Origin: an uncultured Massilia sp.
Lineage (GTDB): Bacteria; Pseudomonadota; Gammaproteobacteria; Burkholderiales; Burkholderiaceae_D
DNA: 64,000 nt
Direction: 5' to 3'
Assembly: GCF_913773735.1 (NCBI RefSeq)
Contig: NZ_CAJYEB010000025.1
Coordinates: 224,894 to 288,893, forward strand
Shown one piece after another: positions 10,144 to 19,284 of the stretch. A program made the position numbers and the translations under genes. The stretch's first letter is position 1, and each line of letters starts with the position of its first letter. The notes beneath the pieces are model-generated. The model was not told the origin of the DNA. It searched no databases and worked only from the letters and a program-made list of their open reading frames with translations.

Positions 10144-11922
10144 TCAGCGGTTCTGGTAGCCGCCGTAGACGCCCACCGGGCTCCACGCCGGCACCACCGC
10201 CGGCAGCTGCGGCGCCAGCGCCTCGTACTGGCCGGCCCCGTACACCACCTTGCCGTTCACCACAGTCAGCACGCTTTCCAGGCGCTTGATGCCTTCCGCG
10301 TCCATCGTGAAGTAATCCTTCGGCAGCACCACGAAGTCGGCGTACTGGCCGCGCGCCAGCGTGCCCTTGACCTTTTCCTCGCCGCTCATCCAGGCCGAGC
10401 CGGTCGTGATCAGCTTGAGCGCCTGGTAGCGGCCCAGGCGGTCCTGGTCCTGCCAGATCTGCATGCCGCCGGCGGTCTTGCCGGTGACGGCCCAGTACAC
10501 CGACGGCCACGGGTTGTAGCTCGACACGCGCGTGCCGTCCGTGCCCAGCCCGACCGGGATGCCCATGGCGAGCATCTTGCGGATCGGCGGCATCTGGCGC
10601 GCCTGCTCGCCGTAGCGCTTCCAGTAGGACTCGCCCTGGAAGTGCATGCGGTCCTGCACGGCGACGCCGCCGCCCAGCTTCTTGATGCGCGCCAGCTGCG
10701 CGTCGCTGATGGTCTCGGCATGGTCGATGATGAAGCGCAGGCCGTTCAGTGGCGTCTTCGCGTTCACCTTCTCGATCACGGCCAGGTCGCGGTCGATGCT
10801 CTCGCCGTAGGTGGCGTGCAGGCGGAACGGCCAGCGGTTCTTGACCAGCAGCGCGATCACCGGTTCCAGGTCCTCTTCCATCGAGGCCGGCAGGTCCGGG
10901 CGCGGCTCCAGGAAGTTCTCGAAGTCGGCCGCACTGGCCACCAGGTTCTCGCCGCCGCCCTCGGCCGAGAAGCCGTTCGGGTAGAACATATGGTCGTTCT
11001 GCTTCGGGTGGGTGAGCGTGAGCCAGCGCTGGAAGTCTTCCAGCTCCTTGCCGGCGCGCTGGGCGAACAGGTAGTACGAAGTGCGCACGGTCAGCTTGCC
11101 ACTTTTCGCCAGCTCCAGCGAGACGCCGTAGTCGTCCGGGTAGTTCTGGAAGCCGCCGCCGGCGTCGATCGCGCTGGTCACGCCCAGGCGGTTCAACTCG
11201 CGGTAGAAGTGCAGCGTCGAATTCACCTGGCCGGCGCGATCGAGCTTGTTGGTCTTCGCGAGCGTCGAGTACAGGATCAGCGCGTTCGGCTTGGCGATGA
11301 GCTTGCCGGTCGGCTTGCCGTCGGCGCCGATCTCCACCTCGCCGTCCTTGTACTTGGTGTCCTTCGTGTAGCCGAGCGTCTCGACGCCCTTCTTGTTGAG
11401 GAAGCCCAGGCCGTACAGGTAGAGGATGAAGACCGGCTTGTCCGGCACGGCGGCATTGATTTCCTCCAGCGTGGGCAGGCGCTTCTCCTCGAACTGGTAT
11501 TCGTTCCAGCCGCCCACGACCTTGACCCATTCGCCGTCCGGCGTGCGCGCGGCCTGCTCCTTGAGCATCTCGAGCGCGCGCTTGAGCGACGTGACGCCGT
11601 CCCAGCGCAGCTCCATGTTGTAGTTCAGGCCTTCGCGGATCACGTGCAGGTGCGAGTCGTTCAGGCCCGGGATCACGGTGCGCCCGCCGGCGTCGATGAG
11701 CTGCGTGTCCGGGCGCTTGAGCTTGAGCACCTGGGCGTTGCTGCCGGTGGCCAGCACCTTGCCGTCCTTGACGGCGACGGCCTGCACGAATTCGCCCTCC
11801 TTCGTCATGGTGGCGATCTTGCCGTTGGTCAGGATCAGGTCGGCCTGGGCGGCGGCGCCGGCGGCGGCGAACAGGCCCGACAGCGCGAGGGCGATGGCGG
11901 CGGTGGTCTGGACGGGTTTCAT
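10144..11922 (-). CDS. Exported amidohydrolase, YtcJ type
   Basis: 592 residues. A Sec signal peptide covers about residues 1-25 (hydrophobic core IALALSGLFAAAG, cleavage after AAA-Q). The amidohydrolase_3 fold follows: ADLILTNGKIATM, the GLNDSHLHVI metal motif, RLHATYGESIDRD, IDHAETISD and GLGTDGTRVSSYNPW. Such enzymes hydrolyse unknown amides or esters with one or two metals. It closely parallels the protein at 28303-30165, but that paralogue has no signal peptide and this one lacks its Cys/His tail. The start follows AGAGAGCACC. Substrate unknown. Confidence 0.88.
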   Translation of the reverse strand: MKPVQTTAAIALALSGLFAAAGAAAQADLILTNGKIATMTKEGEFVQAVAVKDGKVLATGSNAQVLKLKRPDTQLIDAGGRTVIPGLNDSHLHVIREGLNYNMELRWDGVTSLKRALEMLKEQAARTPDGEWVKVVGGWNEYQFEEKRLPTLEEINAAVPDKPVFILYLYGLGFLNKKGVETLGYTKDTKYKDGEVEIGADGKPTGKLIAKPNALILYSTLAKTNKLDRAGQVNSTLHFYRELNRLGVTSAIDAGGGFQNYPDDYGVSLELAKSGKLTVRTSYYLFAQRAGKELEDFQRWLTLTHPKQNDHMFYPNGFSAEGGGENLVASAADFENFLEPRPDLPASMEEDLEPVIALLVKNRWPFRLHATYGESIDRDLAVIEKVNAKTPLNGLRFIIDHAETISDAQLARIKKLGGGVAVQDRMHFQGESYWKRYGEQARQMPPIRKMLAMGIPVGLGTDGTRVSSYNPWPSVYWAVTGKTAGGMQIWQDQDRLGRYQALKLITTGSAWMSGEEKVKGTLARGQYADFVVLPKDYFTMDAEGIKRLESVLTVVNGKVVYGAGQYEALAPQLPAVVPAWSPVGVYGGYQNR

Positions 11923-12066
11923 GGTGCTCTCTCTTTCTCTCTCTTCTGGATGGACGTGGACGGCCGCGCCGCGTGCGGCATGCGGCGGATCGTTTGCGGA
12001 CCGTTTGTGGATCGTTTGTGGATCCTCGGCTCGCCGGGTGGACGGGTTTCCCGTCCACCCGACGGT

Positions 12067-12999
12067 TCAGGGATAGCGGACCGGCCTGCCGGGAAGGTCC
12101 GGCAAGGGGATGAACTCGGTCTCCCCCGGCACCTGCGGGAAGCGCTGGGCGCGCCAGTCTTCCTTGGCCTGCTCGATGCGGTCGGCCGAGCTGGACACGA
12201 AGTTCCAGGTCAGGTAGCGCGGACCGTCCATCGGCTCGCCGCCCAGCAGCATCACGCGCGCGCCGGCATCCTGCAGCGCCCCGAGGGTGACGCTGGCGCC
12301 GGGCTTGAGGACCACCAGCTGGTTCGGGCCGAACCGGCCGTCGCGGCCCAGGTCGAGCGTGCCGTCGACGATGTACAGCGCCTGTTCCGGATATTCCGCG
12401 GGCATGGTCAAGCGCGCCCCCGGCGCCAGCTGCAGGTCGACGTAGAACATCGGCGACTCCACCGGCACCGGCGAGCGCTTGCCGAAGTACTCGCCGGCGA
12501 TCAGGCGGGCAGTGGCGCCGTCGCCCTCGATGACCGGCAGCGCGTCGGCGCCGGTGTGGGAAAAGCCCGGGTCCTTCTCTTCCTTGGATTGCGGCAGCGC
12601 CACCCAGCACTGCAGCCCGGACAGCATGGAGCCGGCCGCGCGCACCTGCGGGCCGGTGCGCTCGGAGTGGACGATGCCCTTGCCGGCCGTCATCCAGTTG
12701 ACCTCGCCCGGCTTGATGTCCTGGAAGGTGCCCAGGCTGTCGCGGTGCGAGATCTCGCCGGACAGCAGGTAGGTCACGGTCGACAGGCCGATGTGCGGAT
12801 GGGGGCGCACGTCGATGCCCTGGCCGGGCTGGAACACGTGCGGTCCCATCTGGTCGAGGAAGACGAAGGGCCCGACCATGCGGCGTTCCTTGTGCGGCAG
12901 CGCGCGGCGCACCTCGAAGCCGTCGCCGAGGTCGTGGGTACGCGGGACGACGATCGTCTGCACCATCGCCGCTTCGTCGTGGGGATCGAGGATGCTCAT
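12067..12999 (-). CDS. Pirin family protein
   Basis: 310 residues, bicupin pirin. Metal-ligand motifs are visible in the N-terminal cupin: [20 protein letters not shown] and GIVHSER. Bacterial pirins bind iron; some have quercetin dioxygenase activity and others act as redox-linked regulators. GGAGG lies 9 nt before the ATG. The start is 1 nt beyond the stop of the OsmC gene, so the two are translationally coupled in an OsmC-pirin unit, a common pairing in proteobacteria linked to oxidative stress. Confidence 0.92.
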   Translation of the reverse strand: MSILDPHDEAAMVQTIVVPRTHDLGDGFEVRRALPHKERRMVGPFVFLDQMGPHVFQPGQGIDVRPHPHIGLSTVTYLLSGEISHRDSLGTFQDIKPGEVNWMTAGKGIVHSERTGPQVRAAGSMLSGLQCWVALPQSKEEKDPGFSHTGADALPVIEGDGATARLIAGEYFGKRSPVPVESPMFYVDLQLAPGARLTMPAEYPEQALYIVDGTLDLGRDGRFGPNQLVVLKPGASVTLGALQDAGARVMLLGGEPMDGPRYLTWNFVSSSADRIEQAKEDWRAQRFPQVPGETEFIPLPDLPGRPVRYP

Positions 13000-13000
13000 G

Positions 13001-13384
13001 TCAGTGCGCCTCCGTGGTGATGGCGATCTGCCCGGACAGGGTCTTGTGGACCGGGCACTTGTTGGCGATGTCGGTCAGGCGCGCCTTTTCCTCGTCGGCC
13101 AGCTGGCCGACGTATTCGATGTGCCGGTGCAGCGCGTAGGCGGCGCCTTCCTGGCCGTGCGTGATCGAGACCTTGACCTCGTCCAGCGCATAGCCCTTGC
13201 GCTGCGCGTACAGCGTCACGGTCAGCGTGGTGCAGGCGGCCAGCGCGGCGGCCAGGATGTCGTGCGGCTCCGGGCCGCTGTCCTCGCCGCCGAAGGCGCG
13301 GCTCACGTCGGTCAAGATGCGGTGCTGGCCGATCTCGATCACCTGTTGCAGCGGTCCCGTGCCGCGATGCGTTTTCACTTCCAT
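13001..13384 (-). CDS. OsmC family peroxiredoxin-like protein
   Basis: 127 residues, close to the family norm of about 130-140. The two conserved cysteines of OsmC/Ohr proteins are Cys51 ([10 protein letters not shown]) and Cys110 ([11 protein letters not shown]), used for thiol-dependent reduction of organic hydroperoxides. HDILAAAL precedes the first cysteine as usual. It is the first gene of the two-gene OsmC-pirin unit. It resembles the YhfA-like subgroup more than Ohr proper. Cytoplasmic. Confidence 0.9.
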   Translation of the reverse strand: MEVKTHRGTGPLQQVIEIGQHRILTDVSRAFGGEDSGPEPHDILAAALAACTTLTVTLYAQRKGYALDEVKVSITHGQEGAAYALHRHIEYVGQLADEEKARLTDIANKCPVHKTLSGQIAITTEAH

Positions 13385-13509
13385 GGCTTACCCCCGTCGT
13401 TCGATGCGTTCATTGTTCGTTCGTTGCCAGGTCCGCCCCGTGAAAGGACGGGTGCGGACCGATTGTACGCGCACCGCCGGCGGCGGTGCTGGCGCCGGCG
13501 CCGCGCCGG

Positions 13510-13932
13510 TCAGGCCGCGCGGCTGCGCAGCAGGGTGGCGCGCACCCCGCGCTCGGCGTGGCGTTGCTGTTCGATGCCGAACAGGACCAGCATGCCGCCC
13601 AGGATCGCCACGTTCTTCAGGAAGTGGTTCAGCTGGTTCTGGAACTCGGCCGCGTCGGCATGCCAGAAGCCGTGGAAGATCAGCGTGACCGGGACCAGGA
13701 ACAGGGCCAGCGCCGCCGTCGCGTAGCGCGCCCCGATGCCGGTGACGAGGGCCGCGCCCCCGCCCACTTCGAGCAGGATGGTCAGTACCAGCAGCAGGCC
13801 CGCCGCCGGGATGCCCATGCTGTTCATCCAGCCGGCCACGTAGCCGAAGGCCAGCAGTTTGTTGATGCCGGAGACCAGGAACAGCAGGCCCGCCAGGGCG
13901 CGTCCGATCGGATAGAGTTTAGTGGTGTCCAT
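13510..13932 (-). CDS. DoxX family membrane protein
   Basis: 140 residues with four predicted membrane helices (about residues 12-30, 50-72, 78-97 and 108-125). It has the DoxX signature RALAGLLFLVSGINKLLAF and a LLEVGGGAALVTG second helix. DoxX proteins are small inner-membrane subunits tied to thiol or quinone redox reactions. The ATG at 13932 follows GGAGAAACGAC. It lies 51 bp after the pirin gene at 13984-14685 and on the same strand, so the two probably form an operon, as commonly seen for DoxX-pirin pairs. Confidence 0.9.
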   Translation of the reverse strand: MDTTKLYPIGRALAGLLFLVSGINKLLAFGYVAGWMNSMGIPAAGLLLVLTILLEVGGGAALVTGIGARYATAALALFLVPVTLIFHGFWHADAAEFQNQLNHFLKNVAILGGMLVLFGIEQQRHAERGVRATLLRSRAA

Positions 13933-13983
13933 GTCGTTTCTCCTTGAATGAAATTGCCAATCCAGCAAATGAAATGCAATGCA

Positions 13984-14685
13984 TCAGGCGGGCAGGTCGA
14001 ACAGCAGCACCTCGGCGTCCCGCGCCTCGCCCAGCGCGACCACGGCTTCCTCGCTGACCTGCACCGCGTCGCCCGCCTGCAGCGCGCAGCCGTTCACCGT
14101 CACGCCGCCGCGCGCCACCTGCACATAGGCCTGGCGGCCGGCCCGCAGCGGATGGCTCACGGTGTCGGCGCCGTCCAGGATCGCTGCGTAGATGGCGGCG
14201 TCCTGGCGGATCGTCACGGAGCCGTCGCGGCCGTCCTTCGAGGCGACCAGGCGCAGGCGGCCGCGCTTGGATTCGGCGTCGAAATGCTTTTCCTCGTAGC
14301 CCGGGGCGCCGCCGGCTTCGTCCGGGATCACCCAGATCTGCAGGAAGTGCACCGGCTCGCTCTGCGAATGGTTGTACTCGCTGTGGGTGACGCCGCTGCC
14401 GGCGCTCATGCGCTGCACGTCGCCCGGGCGCAGCACCGAGCCGTTGCCCATGCTGTCCTTGTGCTCCAGCGCGCCGTCCAGCACGTAGGAAATGATTTCC
14501 ATGTCCTTGTGGCTGTGCGGGTCGAAGCCGCGGCCCGGGGCCACGCGGTCTTCGTTGATCACCCGCAGCGGGCCCACGCCCATGTGCGCCGGGTCGTAGT
14601 AGTGACCGAACGAGAAGGTGTGCTGCGAGCGCAGCCAGCCGAAACTGGCGACACCGCGGTCCTGGCTTTTACGTACGTTCAGCAT
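13984..14685 (-). CDS. Pirin family protein, YhaK-like
   Basis: 233 residues. Shorter than the pirin at 12067 and of the YhaK type (N-terminus MLNVRKSQDRG, then SFGHYYDP, FDPHSHKDMEIISYVLDG, EHKDS, SAGSGVTHSEYN). The His residues and Glu of the first cupin are present. YhaK is a redox-sensitive cupin in E. coli. AGGAGA precedes the ATG at 14685; a longer open frame upstream lacks similarity. A perfect 10-bp-arm palindrome sits just upstream. A YhaJ-like LysR lies 2 kb away, echoing the yhaJ-yhaK neighbourhood of E. coli. Confidence 0.9.
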   Translation of the reverse strand: MLNVRKSQDRGVASFGWLRSQHTFSFGHYYDPAHMGVGPLRVINEDRVAPGRGFDPHSHKDMEIISYVLDGALEHKDSMGNGSVLRPGDVQRMSAGSGVTHSEYNHSQSEPVHFLQIWVIPDEAGGAPGYEEKHFDAESKRGRLRLVASKDGRDGSVTIRQDAAIYAAILDGADTVSHPLRAGRQAYVQVARGGVTVNGCALQAGDAVQVSEEAVVALGEARDAEVLLFDLPA

Positions 14686-14705
14686 GATGGTCTCTCCTGT
14701 GGATT

Positions 14706-14728
14706 GGCGTTCGAACCGTTCGAACGCC
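14706..14728. promoter_or_regulatory. Perfect palindrome upstream of yhaK-like gene
   Basis: Ten-bp arms GGCGTTCGAA and TTCGAACGCC around CCG, 20-43 bp upstream of the pirin start codon. The perfect symmetry and position suggest a repressor operator or an overlapping activator site controlling the pirin-DoxX unit. The binding protein is unknown; the YhaJ-like LysR at 16715 is one candidate. Confidence 0.55.
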
Positions 14729-14927
14729 TTGCGCATCGCAGTTTCCGGTGTCTTGCCGTCGTGTCCTGCAGAGCGCGTTTCGATGGAGTCCATTATGGAC
14801 GGCCGGCCGCCACAAGAAAAACGAGTTATTTTTCGTTCTACCATCGATTTTTTCGACGATCGCCGTTTTCACCCGTGCCGGTGCGGGGTTACACTGTCCC
14901 GCACAAGACAAGTACAGGAGACGAGGC

Positions 14928-16607
14928 ATGCAGCAGGCGAGTTACGTGCACGGCGCGAGCGCCGTCCCATTGATCGGCGACACCATCGGCAGCCACCTCG
15001 ACCGCATCGTCGCGCGCTTCGGCGAGCGCGACGCGCTGGTGGTGCCGCGCCAGCAGGTGCGCTGGAGCTACCGCGAACTGCGCGAGCGCGCCGACCGCCT
15101 GGCCGCCGGGCTGCTGGCGCTGGGCCTGCAGCCCGGCGACCGGGTCGGCATCTGGGCGCAGAACTGCGCCGAATGGGTGCTGGTGCAGTTCGCCACCGCG
15201 CGCGCCGGCCTGGTCATGGTCAACATCAATCCGGCCTACCGCGCCACCGAACTCGACTACGCGCTGGGCAAGGTCGGCTGCAGCGCCCTGGTGCTCACGC
15301 CCGGCTTCAAGAGCAGCGACTACCTCGCGATCCTGGCCGAGGTGGTGCCCGAACTCGCGCAGGCGGCGCCGGGCGCGCTGGCCGCGGCGCGCCTGCCGCT
15401 GCTGCGCCACGTGATCCGGCTCGGACCGGAGCGGACCCCGGGCATGCTGAACTTCGACGAGGTGGCGCAGCGCGCCGACGCCGCCGACCTGGCGCGGCTG
15501 GCCCGGGTGGCGGCCACGGTACAGTTCGACGACCCGGTCAACATCCAGTTCACGTCGGGCACCACCGGCGCGCCCAAGGGCGCCACGCTGACCCACCACA
15601 ACGTCCTGAACAACGGCTTCTTCATCGGCGAGGCGATGCGCCTGACGGCGCAGGACCGGCTGTGCATCCCGGTGCCGCTGTACCACTGCTTCGGCATGGT
15701 GCTGGGCAACCTGGCCTGCGTGACGCACGGCGCGGCGATGGTCCAGCCCGGCGAGGGCTTCGACGCCGGCGCCGTGCTGGCCACCGTGCAGGACGAACGC
15801 TGTACCGGGCTGCACGGGGTGCCGACGATGTTCATCGCGATCCTCGACCATCCGCGCTTCGCCGACCACGACCTGTCCTCGCTGCGCACCGGCATCATGG
15901 CCGGTTCGCCCTGCCCGGCCGAGATCATGCAGCGCGTGATGCGCCAGATGCACATGGAGCAGATCACCATCGCCTACGGCATGACGGAGACCTCGCCGGT
16001 CAGCTTCCAGACCGCCGTCGACGACCCGCTCGACTGCCGCGTCGGCACGGTCGGGCGCGTGCTGCCGCACCTGGAGGTCAAGATCGTCGATGGCGACGGC
16101 CGCATCGTCCCGCGCGGCCAGCCCGGCGAGCTGCTCACGCGCGGCTATTCGGTCATGCGGGGCTACTGGGGCGACGAGGACCGGACGCGCGAAGCCATCG
16201 ACGCGGCCGGCTGGATGCACACGGGCGACCTGGCCACCATCGACGCCGACGGCTACTGCCGCATCGTCGGGCGCGCCAAGGACATGGTGATCCGCGGCGG
16301 CGAGAACATCTATCCGCGCGAGGTCGAGGAGTTCCTGTACACGCATCCCAAGGTGCTGGACGTGCAGTGCGTCGGCGTGCCCGACCCGAAGTACGGCGAG
16401 GAGCTGTGCGCCTGCGTGATCCTGCGTCCGGGCATGCAGGCCGATGCCGAGGAGATCCGCGACTTCTGCCGCGGCCGCATCGCGCACTACAAGGTGCCGC
16501 GCTACGTGCGCTTCGTCGACGCCTTCCCGATGACCGTCACCGGCAAGATCCAGAAGTTCGTGCTGCGCGCGCGCATGGCGGGCGACCTCGGGCTGGCCGC
16601 AGGCTGA
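14928..16607 (+). CDS. AMP-dependent acyl-CoA synthetase
   Basis: 559 residues, adenylate-forming ligase that activates a carboxylic acid to its acyl-CoA via an acyl-AMP. The P-loop-like motif [19 protein letters not shown], the [10 protein letters not shown] core, the [12 protein letters not shown] hinge segment and the C-terminal catalytic Lys in [11 protein letters not shown] are all present. The FadD3-like/AtuH-like group has this length and these signatures. The start follows AGGAGACGAGGC; the open frame extends 180 bp upstream without homology. It stands alone, divergent from the pirin gene. Medium-chain or branched acids are plausible but unproven substrates. Confidence 0.9.
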   Translation: MQQASYVHGASAVPLIGDTIGSHLDRIVARFGERDALVVPRQQVRWSYRELRERADRLAAGLLALGLQPGDRVGIWAQNCAEWVLVQFATARAGLVMVNINPAYRATELDYALGKVGCSALVLTPGFKSSDYLAILAEVVPELAQAAPGALAAARLPLLRHVIRLGPERTPGMLNFDEVAQRADAADLARLARVAATVQFDDPVNIQFTSGTTGAPKGATLTHHNVLNNGFFIGEAMRLTAQDRLCIPVPLYHCFGMVLGNLACVTHGAAMVQPGEGFDAGAVLATVQDERCTGLHGVPTMFIAILDHPRFADHDLSSLRTGIMAGSPCPAEIMQRVMRQMHMEQITIAYGMTETSPVSFQTAVDDPLDCRVGTVGRVLPHLEVKIVDGDGRIVPRGQPGELLTRGYSVMRGYWGDEDRTREAIDAAGWMHTGDLATIDADGYCRIVGRAKDMVIRGGENIYPREVEEFLYTHPKVLDVQCVGVPDPKYGEELCACVILRPGMQADAEEIRDFCRGRIAHYKVPRYVRFVDAFPMTVTGKIQKFVLRARMAGDLGLAAG

Positions 16608-16714
16608 CCGGCACCCTGATCGCCCCCCGCTCTCGACGCAACGGCGGCGGCGTTTTTTGATAGGATGCGCCTGCCGCGCGGATCGGCCGCGCCGCCCCTG
16701 GAGAACACCCCCGC

Positions 16715-17656
16715 ATGCTCAGAATCAGCCTGGACGCCCTGCTCACCGTCGACACCATCGCCCGCCGCGGCACCTTCGCCGCCGCGGCCAAGGAGCTGTA
16801 CCGCGTGCCGTCGACCATTTCCTACACCGTCGCGAAGCTGGAAGACGACCTCGGCGTGCAGCTGTTCGAGCGCTTCGGGCCGCGCGTCGTCCTGACGGCG
16901 GCGGGCGAGGAATTGCTGAAGGAAGGCCGCTACCTGCTCAAGGCCGCCGGCGACCTGGAAAGCCGCGTGCGCCGCGTCGCCTCCGGCTGGGAGACCGAGT
17001 TCACGCTGGGCATGGATTCGGCGCTGGCCCCGCTCGGCCTGCAGGACGACATCCGTGCCTTCTACGAGGTGGCGGACCAGACCCGCCTGCGCATCGTGCG
17101 CGAATCGCTGTCGGGCACCTGGGAAAGCCTGCTCGACCGCCGCGTCGACCTGCTGGTGGGCGCGGCCGGCGAAGGCCCGTCGGGCGGCGGCTACACGGCC
17201 GAGCCGCTGGGCACGATGTCCTTCGTGTTCGTGGTGGCGCCCGCGCATCCGCTGGCCGGGGTCCCGTACCGGCTCGGCAAGGCCGACCTGGCGGCCCACC
17301 GCGCCGTCTCCGTCGCCGACTCGGTGCGCCTGCTGCAGGCGCGCACCGTGGGCCTGCTGTTCGGCCAGGACACGCTGACGGTGCCGGACATGCAGACCAA
17401 GTACGAATTCCAGCTGGCCGGCCTGGGCTTCGGCTTCCTGCCCGAAGCCTGGGCGCGCGCCGACATCGCGGCCGGGCGCCTGGTCGTCAAGGCGGTGGAA
17501 GAGCCCAAGCCGGACGAGACGCTGTACCTGGCCTGGCGCACCGGCGAGGAAGGCGCCGCGCTGAAGTGGTGGCGCGAGCGCCTGCGCACGCATCCGCCGT
17601 TGGCGCGCATGCTGGCGCTCAACTGCGCGATCGAGCGGGCAACGGGTGTGAACTGA
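16715..17656 (+). CDS. LysR family regulator, YhaJ-like
   Basis: 313 residues. The N-terminal DNA-binding domain matches E. coli YhaJ closely in pattern: RRGTFAAAAKELYRVPSTI, SYTVAKLEDDLGVQLFER, then VASGWETEFTL opening the effector domain. YhaJ senses aromatic compounds such as dinitrotoluene breakdown products. It lies on the same strand as the acyl-CoA synthetase with a 107-bp gap and just upstream of the chloroperoxidase-type hydrolase. Proximity to the yhaK-like gene suggests it may act there; targets are inference. Confidence 0.9.
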   Translation: MLRISLDALLTVDTIARRGTFAAAAKELYRVPSTISYTVAKLEDDLGVQLFERFGPRVVLTAAGEELLKEGRYLLKAAGDLESRVRRVASGWETEFTLGMDSALAPLGLQDDIRAFYEVADQTRLRIVRESLSGTWESLLDRRVDLLVGAAGEGPSGGGYTAEPLGTMSFVFVVAPAHPLAGVPYRLGKADLAAHRAVSVADSVRLLQARTVGLLFGQDTLTVPDMQTKYEFQLAGLGFGFLPEAWARADIAAGRLVVKAVEEPKPDETLYLAWRTGEEGAALKWWRERLRTHPPLARMLALNCAIERATGVN

Positions 17657-17689
17657 CGGCAATCCCTACGGCCAGCCTGCCCTGCCGAC

Positions 17690-17706
17690 CTATACGTTCG
17701 TATGCC
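17690..17706 (+). promoter_or_regulatory. TATMCSTTCGTATR site 1
   Basis: The core TATACGTTCGTATG is the most symmetric copy of the shared site: arms ATACG and CGTAT around TT. It lies about 118 bp upstream of the hydrolase start at 17824. Four further copies occur at 19268, 21554, 25694 and 36798, each near a promoter. Confidence 0.5.
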
Positions 17707-17823
17707 TAGACCGCGCTCGCGGGCCCCGCGCAGAATGCACGGGTCCGGATGCGGCAGCCTTCGCGTAGTCCGATCCGGGATCCTGCCGCCCGCCGGCGGT
17801 GTCTTCACCTGAAAGGACGAGCC

Positions 17824-18663
17824 ATGACCATCACCCGCACCTCCAACACCATCACGACCCGCGACGGCACCACGATCCACTTCACGGACTGGGGCCACGG
17901 CCCGGTCGTGACCTTCAGCCACGGCTGGCCGCTGAACGGCGACGCCTGGGAAGACCAGATGATGTTCCTGGCCAACCACGGCTACCGCGTGATCGCCCAC
18001 GACCGCCGCGGCCACGGCCGCTCCAGCAAGACCTGGCACGGCAACCACATGAACGACTACGCCGACGACCTGGCCCAGCTGATCGAGGCGCTCGACCTGA
18101 ACGACATCACGATGGTCGGCCACTCCACCGGCGGCGGCGAAGTCGCGCGCTACATCGGCCGCCACGGCACCGACCGCGTCAAGGCCGCCGTGCTGATCGG
18201 CGCGGTGACGCCGCAGATGGTGGTGTCGGACGCCAACCCGAAGGGCGTGCCGATGGAGGTGTTCGACGGCATCCGCGCCGGCGTCCAGGCCAATCGCGCC
18301 CAGCTGTTCCAGGATTTCGCCGCGCCGTTCTACGGCTTCAACCGCGACGGCGCCAAGGATTCGCAGGGCGTGCGCGACACGTTCTGGCTGCAGGGCATGC
18401 AGTGCAGCATCCGCGCCGCCTACGAGTGCGTGAAGCAGTTCTCGGAAACCGACTTCACCGAAGACCTCAAGAAGATGACCGTGCCCACGCTGGTGATCCA
18501 CGGCGACGACGACCAGGTCGTCCCCATCGACACCACCGCGCGCCGCGGCGTCGAGCTGCTGCCGCAGGGCCGCCTGCTGGTCTACGAAGGCGCCCCGCAC
18601 GGCCTGCCCACGACCCACAAGGACCGCCTGAACCAGGACCTGCTGGCCTTCCTGCGCGGCTGA
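17824..18663 (+). CDS. Alpha/beta hydrolase, non-heme chloroperoxidase type
   Basis: 279 residues, full length for cofactor-free haloperoxidases/perhydrolases. The nucleophile elbow is GHSTGG with Ser101; the acid is probably Asp228 in HGDDDQVVP and the base His259 in [19 protein letters not shown] and FSHGWPL oxyanion segments are present. These enzymes act as esterases and can form peracids in vitro; the natural substrate is unknown. The ribosome site AAAGGA precedes the ATG. It is a close paralogue of the protein at 33398-34240. A TTCGTAT-type site lies upstream, and a repeat array follows the stop codon. Confidence 0.9.
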   Translation: MTITRTSNTITTRDGTTIHFTDWGHGPVVTFSHGWPLNGDAWEDQMMFLANHGYRVIAHDRRGHGRSSKTWHGNHMNDYADDLAQLIEALDLNDITMVGHSTGGGEVARYIGRHGTDRVKAAVLIGAVTPQMVVSDANPKGVPMEVFDGIRAGVQANRAQLFQDFAAPFYGFNRDGAKDSQGVRDTFWLQGMQCSIRAAYECVKQFSETDFTEDLKKMTVPTLVIHGDDDQVVPIDTTARRGVELLPQGRLLVYEGAPHGLPTTHKDRLNQDLLAFLRG

Positions 18664-18992
18664 AGAAGCAGGGGTCAGCGCAGGGGTCAGAGCCCGGTGT
18701 TGCCTTTCAAAGGGCTCTGACCCCGGTGTTCCGCCCGCGGCTCAGGGGCCAGCGCAGGGGTCAGCGCAGGGGTCAGAGCCCGGTGTTGCTTTTCAAAGGG
18801 CTCTGACCCCGGTGTTCCGTCCGCGGCTCAGGGGTCAGAGCCCGGTGTTCCACCCGCGGCGCAGAGGTCAGCGCCCGGCGTTGCCTTTCAAAGGACTCTG
18901 CCCCGGGCGTTCCGCCCGCGCCTCCCCAAAAAACCCCTCGCCGGCGCGACCGCCCTCCAACGCCCGGCCCGCCCCGTCCGCCACCTGCCGCC
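18664..18992. repeat. Array of GGGGTCAGAGCCC inverted repeats
   Basis: The gap after the hydrolase gene is almost entirely repeat. Two units have perfect 13-bp arms GGGGTCAGAGCCC/GGGCTCTGACCCC with a loop GGTGTTGCYTTTCAAA, at 18683-18724 and 18769-18810, starting 86 bp apart. A third, decayed unit spans about 18831-18903. Linkers (GGTGTTCCGYCCGCGGCTCAGG) are repeated too, so whole units were tandemly duplicated. Each hairpin can form on either strand. A single copy of the same arm occurs at 57318-57354. No gene was recognised inside; Arg-rich open frames here are repeat artefacts. Confidence 0.85.
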
Positions 18993-19160
18993 TCACGCCG
19001 GCATCGCCTCTTCCTGCGCCGTCTCCGCCTCCTGCGCATCGTGCGCGCTGAACAATCCCGTCACGGCGAACCCCGCCTGCGGAAACGGGTGCGGCTGCAG
19101 CACCACGCACACGGCACCCATCAGCAGGGCGAACACCACGGAGGTCAGGTAGTACTTCAT
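18993..19160 (-). CDS. Short XapX-like membrane protein
   Basis: 55 residues. Starts MKYYLTSVVFALLMGAVCVV with one membrane helix, then LQPHPFPQAG and an acidic tail (EAETAQEEAMPA). The start, spacing and Pro-rich loop parallel the XapX-domain protein at 35467 (MKFYLVSLAVGLLVG, LQVRSPAPPAIALIGLFG). The second helix is replaced by polar sequence, so this is a shortened or diverged member. GGGGAG lies 8 nt before the ATG. It precedes the repeat array and follows the FAD monooxygenase on the same strand. Function unknown. Confidence 0.6.
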   Translation of the reverse strand: MKYYLTSVVFALLMGAVCVVLQPHPFPQAGFAVTGLFSAHDAQEAETAQEEAMPA

Positions 19161-19267
19161 GATTTCGCTCCCCGGGGCCGGCGGCCCCTCCAGTCGGGTT
19201 AACGTGCGCAGCGCGGTGTGCGCTGACATCGTGACACCATCTTATGCCCACCCGTGCGCGCCGCCCA

Positions 19268-19284
19268 CTATCCCTTCGTATGAG
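19268..19284 (+). promoter_or_regulatory. TATMCSTTCGTATR site 2
   Basis: CTATCCCTTCGTATGAG overlaps the last codons and stop of the FAD monooxygenase gene. It lies about 108 bp upstream of the short XapX-like gene read on the minus strand. The core matches the site at 21554 over TATCCCTTCGTAT. Overlap with coding sequence lowers confidence for this copy. Confidence 0.4.

Noticed and set aside
9980..12610. 876-codon open frame on the minus strand over the amidohydrolase and pirin genes
   Set aside because: Gly/Arg/Ala-rich shadow of two well-supported genes in another frame; no domain pattern.
10078..13020. 980-codon open frame on the plus strand
   Set aside because: Antisense shadow of the exported amidohydrolase and pirin; composition is His/Arg/Val-rich and repetitive, typical of high-GC antisense frames.
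18664..18992. CRISPR array
   Set aside because: Units are palindromic with short conserved linkers, not direct repeats with unique spacers, and no cas genes are near.
18773..19039. Arg-rich 88-residue frame in the repeat array
   Set aside because: Reads through palindromic repeats and linker; composition is an artefact.
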